Part shown: positions 9,206 through 17,471 of the stretch, one piece after another
Layout: each line of letters begins with the position of its first letter
How positions within the stretch are numbered: position 1 is the stretch's first letter
Assembly: GCA_965214015.1 (NCBI GenBank)
Contig: CBDCAS010000022.1
Coordinates: 186,001 to 250,000, forward strand
Direction: 5' to 3'
DNA from: CBDCAS01 sp965214015
Lineage (GTDB): Bacteria > Pseudomonadota > Gammaproteobacteria > Coxiellales > Coxiellaceae
Length of the DNA: 64,000 bases
The notes under the pieces: model-generated
Told to the model about the DNA's origin: nothing
Seen by the model: the letters and a program-made list of their open reading frames with translations, nothing else
Database searches by the model: none
Made by a program: the position numbers and the translations under genes

Positions 9206-10522
9206 ATGGGAATATTTTTGTTAAACAAAGAGTTACGATCGAAGTTTGCGCGCCTTTTTGGTGTAAAGAATAAAAGAGATCCTCTTATTATTCCTCGTAG
9301 TCAGCACAATATTACTCGGAAAAACATCAGTCCTGGTGCACTTAAAGTATTATATCGGCTTAAGGATTTGAACTATGTCAGTTATCTTGTGGGAGGTAGT
9401 GTTCGCGACTTATTACTAAATCGTAAGCCCAAAGATTTTGATGTAGCCACTGATGGACGTCCTGAAGAAATTCAAAAACTATTTACCAATAGCTGTATTA
9501 TTGGTCGACGTTTTCGACTATTGCATGTATTTTTTGGTAAGGAAATTATTGAGGTCTGCACATTTCGTGCCAAGGTACAAGAAAATGATCCATGCAGTTC
9601 AACAGGCTCTAGTGCTCCGATGATGGTTGCAGCAGATAATACTTATGGGACTATTGGAGAGGATGCTTGGCGTCGTGATTTTACGATTAATGCACTGTAT
9701 TACAATATTGCTGATTTCTCTATTGTTGACTTTACAGGAGGTATTAAAGACTTAAAGCATCGTGTGATTCGCATGATTGGTGATCCAGTAGCGCGGTATT
9801 GTGAAGACCCTCTTCGATTGTTACGTGCGATTCGTTTAGCTGCTAAACTAGAGTTTAGGATTGATTCACAGACTGAAGTACCCTTAAAAACTTTGTCAGG
9901 ATTATTGCAAGATATACCGCAATCTCGATTGTTTAATGAATTATTGAAATTATTTTTTAAAGGAAGTGCGCAATCTAGTTTTCGTTATTTGAAACAATAT
10001 GATTATATTGATGTATTGTTTCCCAACTTATCTTCAGTGTTAAAAATAGAAGATAATAAAAGGCAATCTAAGTTGATTCAGCTAGCATTGCATGCTACTG
10101 ATCAGCGTTTTTTAGAGGAGCGTAGCTTAAATCCAGGCTTTTTACTGTCTGTCCTGTTATGGCCTATAGTCTCTTATGAGCTGGATCGATCGCAAAAAAC
10201 TTCTCGTCATTTTTATCAGGTATTACATCATGCTATTGATAAGGTGATTACTGATCAAAATAATGTATTACATATTCCGCGTCGTTTTATAGTTATGATG
10301 CGCTCTGTTTGGGTGATGCAATATCAACTGTTGCGTCGGCGTGGTAAGCGGGTTTATAGTATTTTGCAGCATCGTTATTTTCGAGCGACTTTTGATTTTT
10401 TAATGCTACGTACTGGAGCAGGTGAGCCATTTCAAGAAAGCGTGCACTGGTGGCAAGTCTTTCAAAAAGCCTCTCATATAAAGCAGAGAGATATGGTATT
10501 AGAATTAAACAAGAGAAAATAG
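9206..10522 (+). CDS. pcnB: Poly(A) polymerase I
   Basis: Adds A-tails to RNA 3' ends, marking them for degradation. It is a class II nucleotidyltransferase: LVGGSVRDLL and KPKDFDVATDG give the GS and D-x-D catalytic residues (about residues 62-82), followed by IIGRRFRLLHVFFG and EIIEVCTFRA, the combination that separates PcnB from CCA-adding enzyme. The central RRDFTINALYYN and GDPVARYCEDPLRLLRAIRLAAKL blocks are present. C-terminal region is basic, as in PcnB. At 438 residues it is of normal length. folK follows after two bases, as in many gammaproteobacteria. Confidence 0.94.
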   Translation: MGIFLLNKELRSKFARLFGVKNKRDPLIIPRSQHNITRKNISPGALKVLYRLKDLNYVSYLVGGSVRDLLLNRKPKDFDVATDGRPEEIQKLFTNSCIIGRRFRLLHVFFGKEIIEVCTFRAKVQENDPCSSTGSSAPMMVAADNTYGTIGEDAWRRDFTINALYYNIADFSIVDFTGGIKDLKHRVIRMIGDPVARYCEDPLRLLRAIRLAAKLEFRIDSQTEVPLKTLSGLLQDIPQSRLFNELLKLFFKGSAQSSFRYLKQYDYIDVLFPNLSSVLKIEDNKRQSKLIQLALHATDQRFLEERSLNPGFLLSVLLWPIVSYELDRSQKTSRHFYQVLHHAIDKVITDQNNVLHIPRRFIVMMRSVWVMQYQLLRRRGKRVYSILQHRYFRATFDFLMLRTGAGEPFQESVHWWQVFQKASHIKQRDMVLELNKRK

Positions 10523-10524
10523 AG

Positions 10525-11037
10525 ATGAAGATTGTTTATATTGGTTTAGGTAGTAATTTAGATCATCCTGCCATGCAGATTCATGAGGCTGTAGATCGTA
10601 TTGCCCATATTCCAGGAATTTTGGTAAAAAAGGTGTCAAGCCTGTATCGCAGTAAACCCATGGGCTTGCAAGATCAACCTGATTTTATTAATGCCGTTGC
10701 TGAAATTCATACTAACTTATCAGCTGAGGCTTTACTGAATTTTTTGCAACGCATTGAAATTGCACAAAAAAGAATTCGTTCTGGAAAACATTGGGGACCA
10801 CGCACTATTGACTTAGACATACTGCTCTTTGGTAATGATGTGATTAAAGTGAATGGATTGCATATCCCGCACCCAGGATTGTCAGAACGTGAATTTGTCG
10901 TGTATCCTTTAGCCGAGATTGCACCTAATTTGAACTTGCCATCAGGCCAGAGGATGATGGATCTAAAGGCACAATGCCCAATGCGAGGCTTGACTTTGTT
11001 GTCAATTGAAAAAAAAGAAAATGAGGCAGTAGGTTGA
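10525..11037 (+). CDS. folK: 2-amino-4-hydroxy-6-hydroxymethyldihydropteridine pyrophosphokinase (HPPK)
   Basis: Transfers pyrophosphate from ATP to the pterin in folate synthesis. It opens with IGLGSNLDHP, has SSLYRSKPMG and DQPDFINAVAEI (pterin pocket), and carries the signature GPRTIDLDILLFG with the two Mg-binding aspartates, then HPGLSEREFVVYPLAEI. 170 residues is slightly above E. coli size. I start at ATG 10525, two bases after the pcnB stop; an in-frame upstream start would add 25 residues overlapping pcnB that match nothing. Its TGA overlaps the TTG start of coaD, so pcnB-folk-coaD-fdx look like one transcript. Confidence 0.96.
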   Translation: MKIVYIGLGSNLDHPAMQIHEAVDRIAHIPGILVKKVSSLYRSKPMGLQDQPDFINAVAEIHTNLSAEALLNFLQRIEIAQKRIRSGKHWGPRTIDLDILLFGNDVIKVNGLHIPHPGLSEREFVVYPLAEIAPNLNLPSGQRMMDLKAQCPMRGLTLLSIEKKENEAVG

Positions 11038-11513
11038 CTATTGCCATCTATCCGGGAACTTTTGATCCGCTGACTAATGGTCATGTGGATATTGTCAAGC
11101 GTGTGTCGATGATATTCGATAAAACTATTGTTGCAGTAGCAGATAGCGCCGATAAAAAGCCCTATTTTTCCTTTGCAGATCGTTTTGCATTGTGTAAAGC
11201 TACCTTTGCCAGTACTAGCAGAGTTTATGTGGATCATTTTAGTGGTTTATTGGTCGACTACGTTAGAGAAAAACAAGCAAATGTCATTTTGCGAGGATTG
11301 CGTGGTGTCTCTGATATAGATTTTGAATTTCAATTGTCAGAGATGAATCGTATGATGTCATCACAATGTGACACTTTATTTATTAAAGCATCTGGTGTCA
11401 CAGCGTCGATTTCATCAACGATGGTGCGTGAAATTGCCAAGATGGGAGGAGATGTGGCTTCATTGGTACCACCTGCTGTGGTTAACAGATTAAATTCTTT
11501 AAATAATTCATAA
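11034..11513 (+). CDS. coaD: Phosphopantetheine adenylyltransferase
   Basis: Penultimate enzyme of coenzyme A synthesis, joining AMP to 4'-phosphopantetheine. Class I nucleotidyl transferase fold with the T/H-x-G-H site YPGTFDPLTNGH (residues 5-16), the RGLRGVSDIDFEFQLSEMN region and the C-terminal ISSTMVRE motif. 159 residues, the exact family size. The start is TTG at 11034 inside the folK stop with AGG just upstream (family N-terminus fits). Its TAA overlaps the ferredoxin ATG. CoaD is present although coaBC, expected near 15.4 kb by gene order, is not in the window. Confidence 0.96.
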   Translation: MTIAIYPGTFDPLTNGHVDIVKRVSMIFDKTIVAVADSADKKPYFSFADRFALCKATFASTSRVYVDHFSGLLVDYVREKQANVILRGLRGVSDIDFEFQLSEMNRMMSSQCDTLFIKASGVTASISSTMVREIAKMGGDVASLVPPAVVNRLNSLNNS

Positions 11514-11764
11514 TGGCTCTGAAGATTACAGAAGAATGTATTAATTGCGATGTTTGTGAACCTGAGTGTCCAAACGAGGCAATCTATCAAGGAGAATCCA
11601 TTTATGAAATTGATCCTGCCCGATGTACTGAATGTGTCGGACATTTTGATGAGCCACAATGCCAAGAAGTGTGTCCAGTAGATTGTATTCCTTTAGGACT
11701 TGCTGAAACTCAAGAGTCACTGATGGAAAAATATGAGCGTTTGGTTAAGGATAAGACAGTCTAA
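11513..11764 (+). CDS. YfhL-type 2[4Fe-4S] ferredoxin
   Basis: An 83-residue ferredoxin. The first cluster motif is CINCDVCEPECPNEAIY; the second is CTECVGHFDEPQCQEVCPVDCI, with the six- to eight-residue insertion between cysteines that marks the Alvin/YfhL type. Such ferredoxins usually follow coaD in gammaproteobacteria, as here, with overlapping stop and start (TAATG). The physiological partner is not known with certainty; the nearby flavoprotein at 7961-9112 is one candidate, by inference only. Confidence 0.95.
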   Translation: MALKITEECINCDVCEPECPNEAIYQGESIYEIDPARCTECVGHFDEPQCQEVCPVDCIPLGLAETQESLMEKYERLVKDKTV

Positions 11765-11798
11765 TGAGACTAGTTACGTAACATTTTGAGGAAATCTT

Positions 11799-13145
11799 AT
11801 GAGTGAAATAAAAGATCCATCGTTGCAGAACTTGGATGAGCAACAGTTGAGTCGCTTCCATGGTCGTATGGTATTAACTGCAGGAATGGGCTTTTTCACA
11901 GATGCTTACGATCTGTTTGTCATTGGTGTTGTTACAGCAATTTTAGCGCCATTATGGGGTTTGACAACATTACAGATTTCTTTTCTAAATGCAGCAGCTC
12001 TTGCCTCTGCTGCTTTGGGTGCTGTTTTTTTTGGTTGGTTATCTGACCGATTTGGCCGTAAGAAAATGTATGGTTTTGAGATTCTCATCTTGTTTTTTGG
12101 ATCTATATTGGCGGCATCTTCAATGTCGTTTACTTGGCTATTAGTCTCTCGAATTATTGTCGGTATTGGTGTGGGTGGTGACTATCCAACTAGTGCTGTT
12201 GTGACTAGCGAGGCTGCTAATCGCAAAAATCGTGGGCTGCTTGTGCTCCTGGTATTTGGTATGCAGGCCTTGGGCTTGATTGTAGGCCCTCTGCTCGCTT
12301 CCTTATTTTTAGCACTTCATATTCCAAACCAAATTTTATGGCGTATTTTATTGGCTATTGGTGCTATCCCTGCAGCCTCTGTGTTTATACTACGTCGGCG
12401 TATTTCAGAATCTCCGCGCTTTATGTTAACTCAAAAGGCTCCTGTTGAAGTGAGCCGGTCAGTAAGTTATCTAGTAGGTCGTAAAAGTCAAACCTATGGT
12501 AAACACTACAAGGAGAAACTATGGAAACAACCATGGATTAAATATTTAGTAGGTACAGCAGGGGCATGGTTTTTATTAGATGTCGCATTTTATGGCAATG
12601 GTATCTCTTCTGTATTAATTATGAAATCTATTAGCCCGCATATGGATTTATTAGCGCATACGCTAATGTCAGCCTTGCTGTTTTTTGTTTTTGCTGTGCC
12701 GGGTTATATTCTAGCGGCAAAATATGTGGATCGAATTGGTCGAAAAAATCTACAGGCATGTGGTTTTTTAGTTATGGGAATTTGTTATACTTTAATTGCA
12801 TTGATTCCACATATTGCAGAACAAATCACATTATTTATTATTATTTTTGGTTTAAGCTTTTTCTTTGTTAATTTCGGCCCCAATACAACGACATTTTTAA
12901 TTCCTTCTGAAATTTATCCCACAACAATTCGTGCACGAGCCCATGGTATTTCTGCTGCAGTAGGTAAAGTGGGTGCCTTTATAGGAGCCTTTATTTTACC
13001 CACTGTATTACATGCTTATGGTTTGTCATTTACAATTGCTATGATGGCTTATGTAACTTTAATGGGTGTATTAATTACTTTGTTAGTGCCTGAGATGAAG
13101 CAGGTGTCATTAGAAGATGTTGGTAAAAAGACGAATCTCAATTAA
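11799..13145 (+). CDS. MFS transporter, phosphate:H+ symporter (PHS) type
   Basis: A 448-residue inner-membrane carrier with about 12 hydrophobic segments split by a central cytoplasmic loop. Family signs: GMGFFTDAYDLFVIG at the first helix (an Asp-Tyr-Asp-Leu core typical of Pho84-like phosphate carriers), GWLSDRFGRKKMYG in loop 2-3, GIGVGGDYPTSAVVTSE in helix 4, and PSEIYPTTIRARAHGISAAVGK in the second half. These fit phosphate/proton symporters of the sugar-porter superfamily; other organic-ion substrates cannot be excluded. RBS TGAGGAAAT precedes ATG 11799. It stands 35 bases after the ferredoxin and may be read through from that operon. Confidence 0.8.
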   Translation: MSEIKDPSLQNLDEQQLSRFHGRMVLTAGMGFFTDAYDLFVIGVVTAILAPLWGLTTLQISFLNAAALASAALGAVFFGWLSDRFGRKKMYGFEILILFFGSILAASSMSFTWLLVSRIIVGIGVGGDYPTSAVVTSEAANRKNRGLLVLLVFGMQALGLIVGPLLASLFLALHIPNQILWRILLAIGAIPAASVFILRRRISESPRFMLTQKAPVEVSRSVSYLVGRKSQTYGKHYKEKLWKQPWIKYLVGTAGAWFLLDVAFYGNGISSVLIMKSISPHMDLLAHTLMSALLFFVFAVPGYILAAKYVDRIGRKNLQACGFLVMGICYTLIALIPHIAEQITLFIIIFGLSFFFVNFGPNTTTFLIPSEIYPTTIRARAHGISAAVGKVGAFIGAFILPTVLHAYGLSFTIAMMAYVTLMGVLITLLVPEMKQVSLEDVGKKTNLN

Positions 13146-13160
13146 ACTTTGGAATAATTT

Positions 13161-13958
13161 TTAGGCGAGCATCAGAATACCGACTACACACAACAAACCG
13201 GCATAGATTATTTTTAAATACCGCTTTGGTAATTTTACACTGAGCTTTGATCCCCAATGCGCAGCGATAGCACTGGGAATAACTACAATTGCAAGTAGGG
13301 GTAGGCTAACGTATCCAAGATATCTGGTAGATAAACCAATCTGAAACACTCCTGTAGTTATTAATAAAATAGCTGCAGTGGCCGAAAATACAGTGCTTGT
13401 TAATGTAGAAGAACCGATACTGCGTCGTAGATCAATGCCACATTTATGTAGGTAAGGCACTGTGAATACAGCAATGCCTAATAAAAACCATAATAAACCA
13501 ATAAGGGTTGTGGCAATTCGATTATAAAAAGAAGAGAGTGACCATACCTTAGTATCCTGCTCTTGACGATAAAATCCTAGCCATAGGGCAACCGCTATAA
13601 CAACACCACCAAATAATTTTTTTAGGTAAGCACTGGGGATGATATTAAGTAAAGTGATCGCTAGTAATGTGCCGACTAATAACCCAGGTACAATCTTTTT
13701 AAATGCTGAAAAGTCAATGTTACGACTTTTCCATTGAATGCGTGTTGCCGATATGCCTAATAGGGCACTGGCTGTGGCTGTTGTTGCAATAGCTATTTGC
13801 ATCCGATAGTCCTGAACGGATATAAATTGAAAATGGCGTAATACGTAATAAAAACCAGGGGTCATGATCAATCCAGAACCACCCCCAAAGATACCATATA
13901 TAAGACCAGCACTAATGCCTAGTGCTACACAGTCAATAATCAGCAGTAAATGATTCAT
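13161..13958 (-). CDS. TauE/SafE-family (DUF81) membrane permease
   Basis: A 265-residue integral membrane protein with about eight hydrophobic segments in two repeats. The first repeat has GIFGGGSGLIMTPGFYYVL, the glycine-rich TauE/SafE signature (usually G-x-G-G-G), and the second has RSIGSSTLTSTVFSATAA. Relatives export or import sulfite, sulfoacetate or other sulfur and organic anions; the substrate here cannot be told. It is convergent with the MFS gene (15 bases apart) and has no obvious operon partner, so the context gives no substrate clue. Confidence 0.85.
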   Translation of the reverse strand: MNHLLLIIDCVALGISAGLIYGIFGGGSGLIMTPGFYYVLRHFQFISVQDYRMQIAIATTATASALLGISATRIQWKSRNIDFSAFKKIVPGLLVGTLLAITLLNIIPSAYLKKLFGGVVIAVALWLGFYRQEQDTKVWSLSSFYNRIATTLIGLLWFLLGIAVFTVPYLHKCGIDLRRSIGSSTLTSTVFSATAAILLITTGVFQIGLSTRYLGYVSLPLLAIVVIPSAIAAHWGSKLSVKLPKRYLKIIYAGLLCVVGILMLA

Positions 13959-14039
13959 AAAATAACCTCATACTCTCTAGCAGCTTGTGTTAGGTTTACA
14001 CTTGGTTGTGCAGATGGGAATGGGAATTGTATTATAAGG

Positions 14040-14255
14040 TTATTTAGGGATCTTTTTTTCTTTAAAGATGACGATCATTCCCAGCTTTCCAGTAGCTTCA
14101 TTCCAAGCACGTGGATCAAATTTTTTAATATTGAGCTTGTCAGTGGTATTGCGCGTGTTTTTATAGGTGGTGTAAAAATAGCCGGTAGGCTTCCCTTTTT
14201 TGCTTTTCCCAGTGGAGAGCAGCATAATTTTGATACGAGGTCCCGCTTTAGCCAT
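14040..14255 (-). CDS. rpmG: Large-subunit ribosomal protein bL33, unusually long
   Basis: The sequence matches bL33 in order: a start MAKAGPRIKI, then GYFYTTYKNTRN, then LNIKKFDPRAW and a FKEKKI end. It has 71 residues against about 50-56 in most gammaproteobacteria. The excess lies in two places: a Lys/Gly-rich stretch before GYFYTT and about ten residues (NEATGKLGM region) between the FDP and FKE segments. No zinc-binding cysteines, so it is the zinc-free form. It lies 13 bases after rpmB, the standard rpmB-rpmG pair. The call is firm; the insertions are unusual. Confidence 0.9.
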   Translation of the reverse strand: MAKAGPRIKIMLLSTGKSKKGKPTGYFYTTYKNTRNTTDKLNIKKFDPRAWNEATGKLGMIVIFKEKKIPK

Positions 14256-14268
14256 AACTTTAGTTCCT

Positions 14269-14502
14269 TTAAATGATTCTGTTATCTTTTATTTTTTTAA
14301 GTGCTGCGTCAATACCAATTTTATCAATCGTACGTAACCCACGAGATGATAATTTAAGTACGACGTAACGCTTTTGGCTGGGTACCCAGAAGCGACGTTT
14401 ATGTAAATTAGGTAAAAAGCGTCTTTTTGTTTTGTTGTTAGCATGGGAGACATTATTACCAGTCATCGGGAGTGTTCCAGTAAGATCACAGGCTTTTGTC
14501 AT
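14269..14502 (-). CDS. rpmB: Large-subunit ribosomal protein bL28
   Basis: 77 residues, matching the usual 78. It opens MTKACDLTGTLPMTGNNVSHANNKT, the standard bL28 start, followed by KRRFLPNLHKRRFWVPSQ and the LKLSSRGLRTIDKIG end. I start at the ATG at 14502: it lies seven bases after TGGAG and matches the family, while an in-frame ATG 18 bases upstream would put that TGGAG inside the coding region. First gene of the rpmB-rpmG unit. Confidence 0.96.
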   Translation of the reverse strand: MTKACDLTGTLPMTGNNVSHANNKTKRRFLPNLHKRRFWVPSQKRYVVLKLSSRGLRTIDKIGIDAALKKIKDNRII

Positions 14503-14560
14503 GAGTTGACTCCAGAGCATCGATAAAATTAGGGTCTGATTTATATCAGATCAAAGCAAA

Positions 14561-15238
14561 TCACGCAAGTAAGCCATGCTCAGCGAATGAGGCCACCTGC
14601 TGATCGCCTACTACTATATGATCTAGTAACCGTACATCAATCATTTGCAATGCACTCATTAGAGTTTGGGTGATATCACAATCTGCTTGGCTTGGTTTTG
14701 CAATGCCAGAAGGATGATTATGTGCCACAATGACAGCAGCCGCATTATGATGTAAAGAGCGCTGAACCAGTATACGAGGATGGACGCTTGTACTGTTGAT
14801 AGTTCCATAGAATAATTGCTCAAAAGTGATCATTCGGTGCCGATTGTCAAGAAAAAGACAAGCAAAAACCTCATGAGTATGGTCGCGTAATTTGGCTCTA
14901 ATAAAATCCTTTACCTGATCAGGTGCAGCAAACTCTTTGGTTCTTTTTAGGGGTTCTTCTAATTGGCGCCGACTGAGTTCTAAGGCTGCCTGACATTGGC
15001 AATATTTTGAGAGGCCAAGACCAGGGATTAGCGAAAAATCCTTAAAGCTAGCTGCAAAGATACCTCTTAAGCTCTCGAATTGATTAAGCAAGTCACGTGC
15101 TAAATCGACAGCGGATTTACCTTTTGTACCATTACCGAATAAAATAGCCAATAGTTCAGCATCAGATAATTGGTAGACACCACGATCCAGTAATTTTTCA
15201 CGTGGACGTTCGTTGATCGGCCACTCAGTAATGGTCAC
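14561..15238 (-). CDS. radC: RadC/JAB-domain protein
   Basis: 225 residues. The N-terminal helix-hairpin-helix region includes WPINERPREKLLDRG and LIPGLGLSKYCQ. The C-terminal MPN/JAB+ domain has E-x(n)-H-x-H-x10-D metal residues: LFLDNRHRMI, then VAHNHPSGIAKPSQADCDIT. Long called a DNA repair protein, its biochemical role is still unclear (metalloprotease-like fold). In most gammaproteobacteria it sits between coaBC and rpmB; here rpmB-rpmG lie downstream as expected but coaBC is absent upstream. Start codon is GTG at 15238, behind AGGAAAC. Confidence 0.95.
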   Translation of the reverse strand: MTITEWPINERPREKLLDRGVYQLSDAELLAILFGNGTKGKSAVDLARDLLNQFESLRGIFAASFKDFSLIPGLGLSKYCQCQAALELSRRQLEEPLKRTKEFAAPDQVKDFIRAKLRDHTHEVFACLFLDNRHRMITFEQLFYGTINSTSVHPRILVQRSLHHNAAAVIVAHNHPSGIAKPSQADCDITQTLMSALQMIDVRLLDHIVVGDQQVASFAEHGLLA

Positions 15239-15600
15239 AAATTGTTTCCTTTAAAATAATATTAGAGAGGTGAGTTGCTATTTTAAGAATTATGTGTTTT
15301 TTATACAGTTATTTTCAATACAGTAAAATTGGCTAGAGTCCGTTTATGTGGTCTTAGCTGAAGTGAGAAACGTGGGGATTGAAATCCAATGAACGAAATA
15401 TTTAGGCACAGTAGTCTCGCTATTGAACAAAGCAGTTCGTTAGCTAAGCCAACATATTTTATCGCCAGGAGAACTCAACAGGCTCTAGCATTGGTTGAAA
15501 ATAAAAAACCGGATCTCAATTGATGCTTGGTAAAAAGACGCATGTGCAAGATGATTGACCAAACCTTATCGATGTTTAAATTATAAAAGGGATATAATTG
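15239..15600. other. Gap between radC and dut with a 44-codon ORF; expected site of coaBC
   Basis: 362 bases with no convincing gene. In E. coli and many relatives coaBC (dfp) separates radC from dut. A plus-strand ORF of 44 codons lies at 15389-15523 (starts MNEIFRHSSLAIEQ, ends VENKKPDLN). It has no clear ribosome binding site and I cannot place it in a family; a decayed coaBC end is possible but not shown. The last bases carry GGGATATAATTG, the ribosome binding site of dut. Confidence 0.45.
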
Positions 15601-16059
15601 ATGCAACAGACCATTCAGTTAAAAATTCTTGATCAGCGACTAGGGGAGAGTGTACCTCTGCCTTCCTATGCAACAAATGGCTCGGCTGGATTAGATCTAC
15701 GTGCTTGTCTTGATGTTCCCTTTGAGCTATTGCCTGATGCAACAACGCTCATTAATACCGGCTTAGCACTCCATATTCGGGACCCGAATATTGCAGCCAC
15801 TGTGTTACCGCGTTCGGGTTTAGGTCATAAACATGGTGTTGTGTTAGGCAACTTGGTGGGCTTGATTGATTCGGATTATCAAGGGCCTTTGATGATTTCC
15901 TGTTGGAATCGCAGCCAATCTACCTATCGGATTGAACCAGGTGAGCGCATTGCTCAACTTGTAATAGTACCCATACTACGTGCTAATTTTGAAATTGTGG
16001 ATGATTTTGAATGTTCATTACGTGGCGATGGTGGGTTCGGTAGTTCAGGCAGACAATAG
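15601..16059 (+). CDS. dut: dUTP diphosphatase
   Basis: Hydrolyses dUTP to dUMP, keeping uracil out of DNA and feeding thymidylate synthesis. All five trimeric-dUTPase motifs are present: SAGLDLRA (1), LPRSGLGHKHGVVLGN (2), GLIDSDYQGPL (3), ERIAQLVIVP (4) and RGDGGFGSSGR (5, the C-terminal P-loop-like arm). 152 residues, the normal size. I prefer ATG 15601; a TTG three bases earlier is possible. Its TAG overlaps the GTG start of the following mutase, so dut-algC are translationally coupled. Confidence 0.97.
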   Translation: MQQTIQLKILDQRLGESVPLPSYATNGSAGLDLRACLDVPFELLPDATTLINTGLALHIRDPNIAATVLPRSGLGHKHGVVLGNLVGLIDSDYQGPLMISCWNRSQSTYRIEPGERIAQLVIVPILRANFEIVDDFECSLRGDGGFGSSGRQ

Positions 16060-17462
16060 TGAGTTACAGTCTGCCTATTTATCTGCCTCCTACGGTATTT
16101 CGTGCTTATGATATTCGAGGCGAGGCGGGAAATCAGGGCATTACCCCCAATGTGGCTTATGCCATTGGCTTAGCCATTGGCAGTAAGGCGCGAGAATGCG
16201 GTATTAATTCTTTGGTAGTGGGGCGTGATGCGCGCCTTAGCGGGCCAGAATTAAAAGCAGCATTAATCGCTGGACTGATTGAAACTGGTACTAATGTCAT
16301 CGATGTGGGTGTGGTGCCCACACCGCTGGTTTATTTTGCCACCCATTGCTTATCCACCCGCTCAGGTGTGATGGTCACTGCAAGCCATAACCCAGGCCAT
16401 CATAATGGGTTTAAGATTGTTTTAGAAGGCAATACCTTAAGTACCGAGGGTGTAAAAGCACTGTATCAACGCATTGTGGATTGCCACTTAATTACAAACC
16501 AGCATCAGCAAGGTACTGTTTCGCATTATGATATTGTACCAGACTATATTGCTTGGATAAGACAACATATTCTACTAAAAAAACCATTAAAAGTAGTGGT
16601 TGATTGTGGTCATGGAGTTGCTGGGGTATTAGCGCCTCATCTGTATCGACAATTAGGCTGTGAGGTGATTGAGTTATTCTGTGATGTAGATGGTCACTTT
16701 CCTCATCATCATCCAGATCCTACAGTGCCTGATAATTTACAGGATCTGATTGCTGTAGTGAGAAAGGAGAGGGCAGATATTGGTTTGGCTTTTGATGGTG
16801 ATGCAGATCGTCTAGGTGTAGTGACCGATCGAGGTGAGATTATTTGGCCTGATCGACAAATGATGTTGTTTTCATTAGAGGTCTTATCGCATCATCCGGG
16901 TGCTAAAATTATTTTTGATGTCAAATGTACGAGTTTATTACCGAAAATCATTCAAGAGCATGGTGGTCATCCAATAATGTGCCGTACAGGGCATTCGATA
17001 CTAAAAGCGAAAATGATGCAAGAGAAGGCCATATTGGCCGGTGAGATGAGTGGTCATATTTTCTTTAAGGACAATTGGTTTGGTTTTGATGATGGAATCT
17101 ATGTGGGTGCGCGTTTATTAAAAATTTTATCTTCTGAGGTTCGTTCGATTAGTGAGATTTTTAATGCACTGCCCAACCGTATCAATACTCCAGAATTAAA
17201 ATTACCAGTATTAGAAGAGAATAAACAATCATTGATGCAGTGTTTGTTGCATCAGTCTGATTTTGGTGTTGCAGAACGCATTACCATAGATGGTTTGCGC
17301 ATTGAACTTCCTTACGCTTGGGGACTGATACGCCCATCTAATACTTCCCCTTATTTAATACTGCGTTTTGAAGCTGATACAGAACAACAATTACATAGTA
17401 TTAAAGCATTATTTCGTCGTGAATTACTAAAAATTGATTCAAAGTTAGCTCTGCCTTTTTAA
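16059..17462 (+). CDS. algC: Phosphomannomutase/phosphoglucomutase
   Basis: Moves phosphate between C6 and C1 of mannose or glucose, supplying GDP-mannose or UDP-glucose routes to surface polysaccharide. 467 residues in the four-domain alpha-D-phosphohexomutase fold: VFRAYDIRG start, catalytic serine loop TASHNPGHHNGFK (near residue 110), metal loop AFDGDADRLGVV (near 245), sugar loop GEMSGHIFFKD (near 328) and C-terminal phosphate loop IRPSNTSPYLILRFEA. The GEMSGH form is typical of bifunctional PMM/PGM. GTG start within the dut stop. With pgi and galU near 57 kb, the window covers glucose-6-P to UDP-glucose. Confidence 0.94.
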   Translation: MSYSLPIYLPPTVFRAYDIRGEAGNQGITPNVAYAIGLAIGSKARECGINSLVVGRDARLSGPELKAALIAGLIETGTNVIDVGVVPTPLVYFATHCLSTRSGVMVTASHNPGHHNGFKIVLEGNTLSTEGVKALYQRIVDCHLITNQHQQGTVSHYDIVPDYIAWIRQHILLKKPLKVVVDCGHGVAGVLAPHLYRQLGCEVIELFCDVDGHFPHHHPDPTVPDNLQDLIAVVRKERADIGLAFDGDADRLGVVTDRGEIIWPDRQMMLFSLEVLSHHPGAKIIFDVKCTSLLPKIIQEHGGHPIMCRTGHSILKAKMMQEKAILAGEMSGHIFFKDNWFGFDDGIYVGARLLKILSSEVRSISEIFNALPNRINTPELKLPVLEENKQSLMQCLLHQSDFGVAERITIDGLRIELPYAWGLIRPSNTSPYLILRFEADTEQQLHSIKALFRRELLKIDSKLALPF

Positions 17463-17471
17463 GGGTTTGAT

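Noticed and set aside
10707..11237. 176-codon minus-strand ORF over folK and coaD
   Set aside because: Runs antisense to two well-supported overlapping genes; no motif.
15375..15395. CRISPR-repeat-like GGGATTGAAAT
   Set aside because: Single occurrence, no spacers or second repeat nearby.
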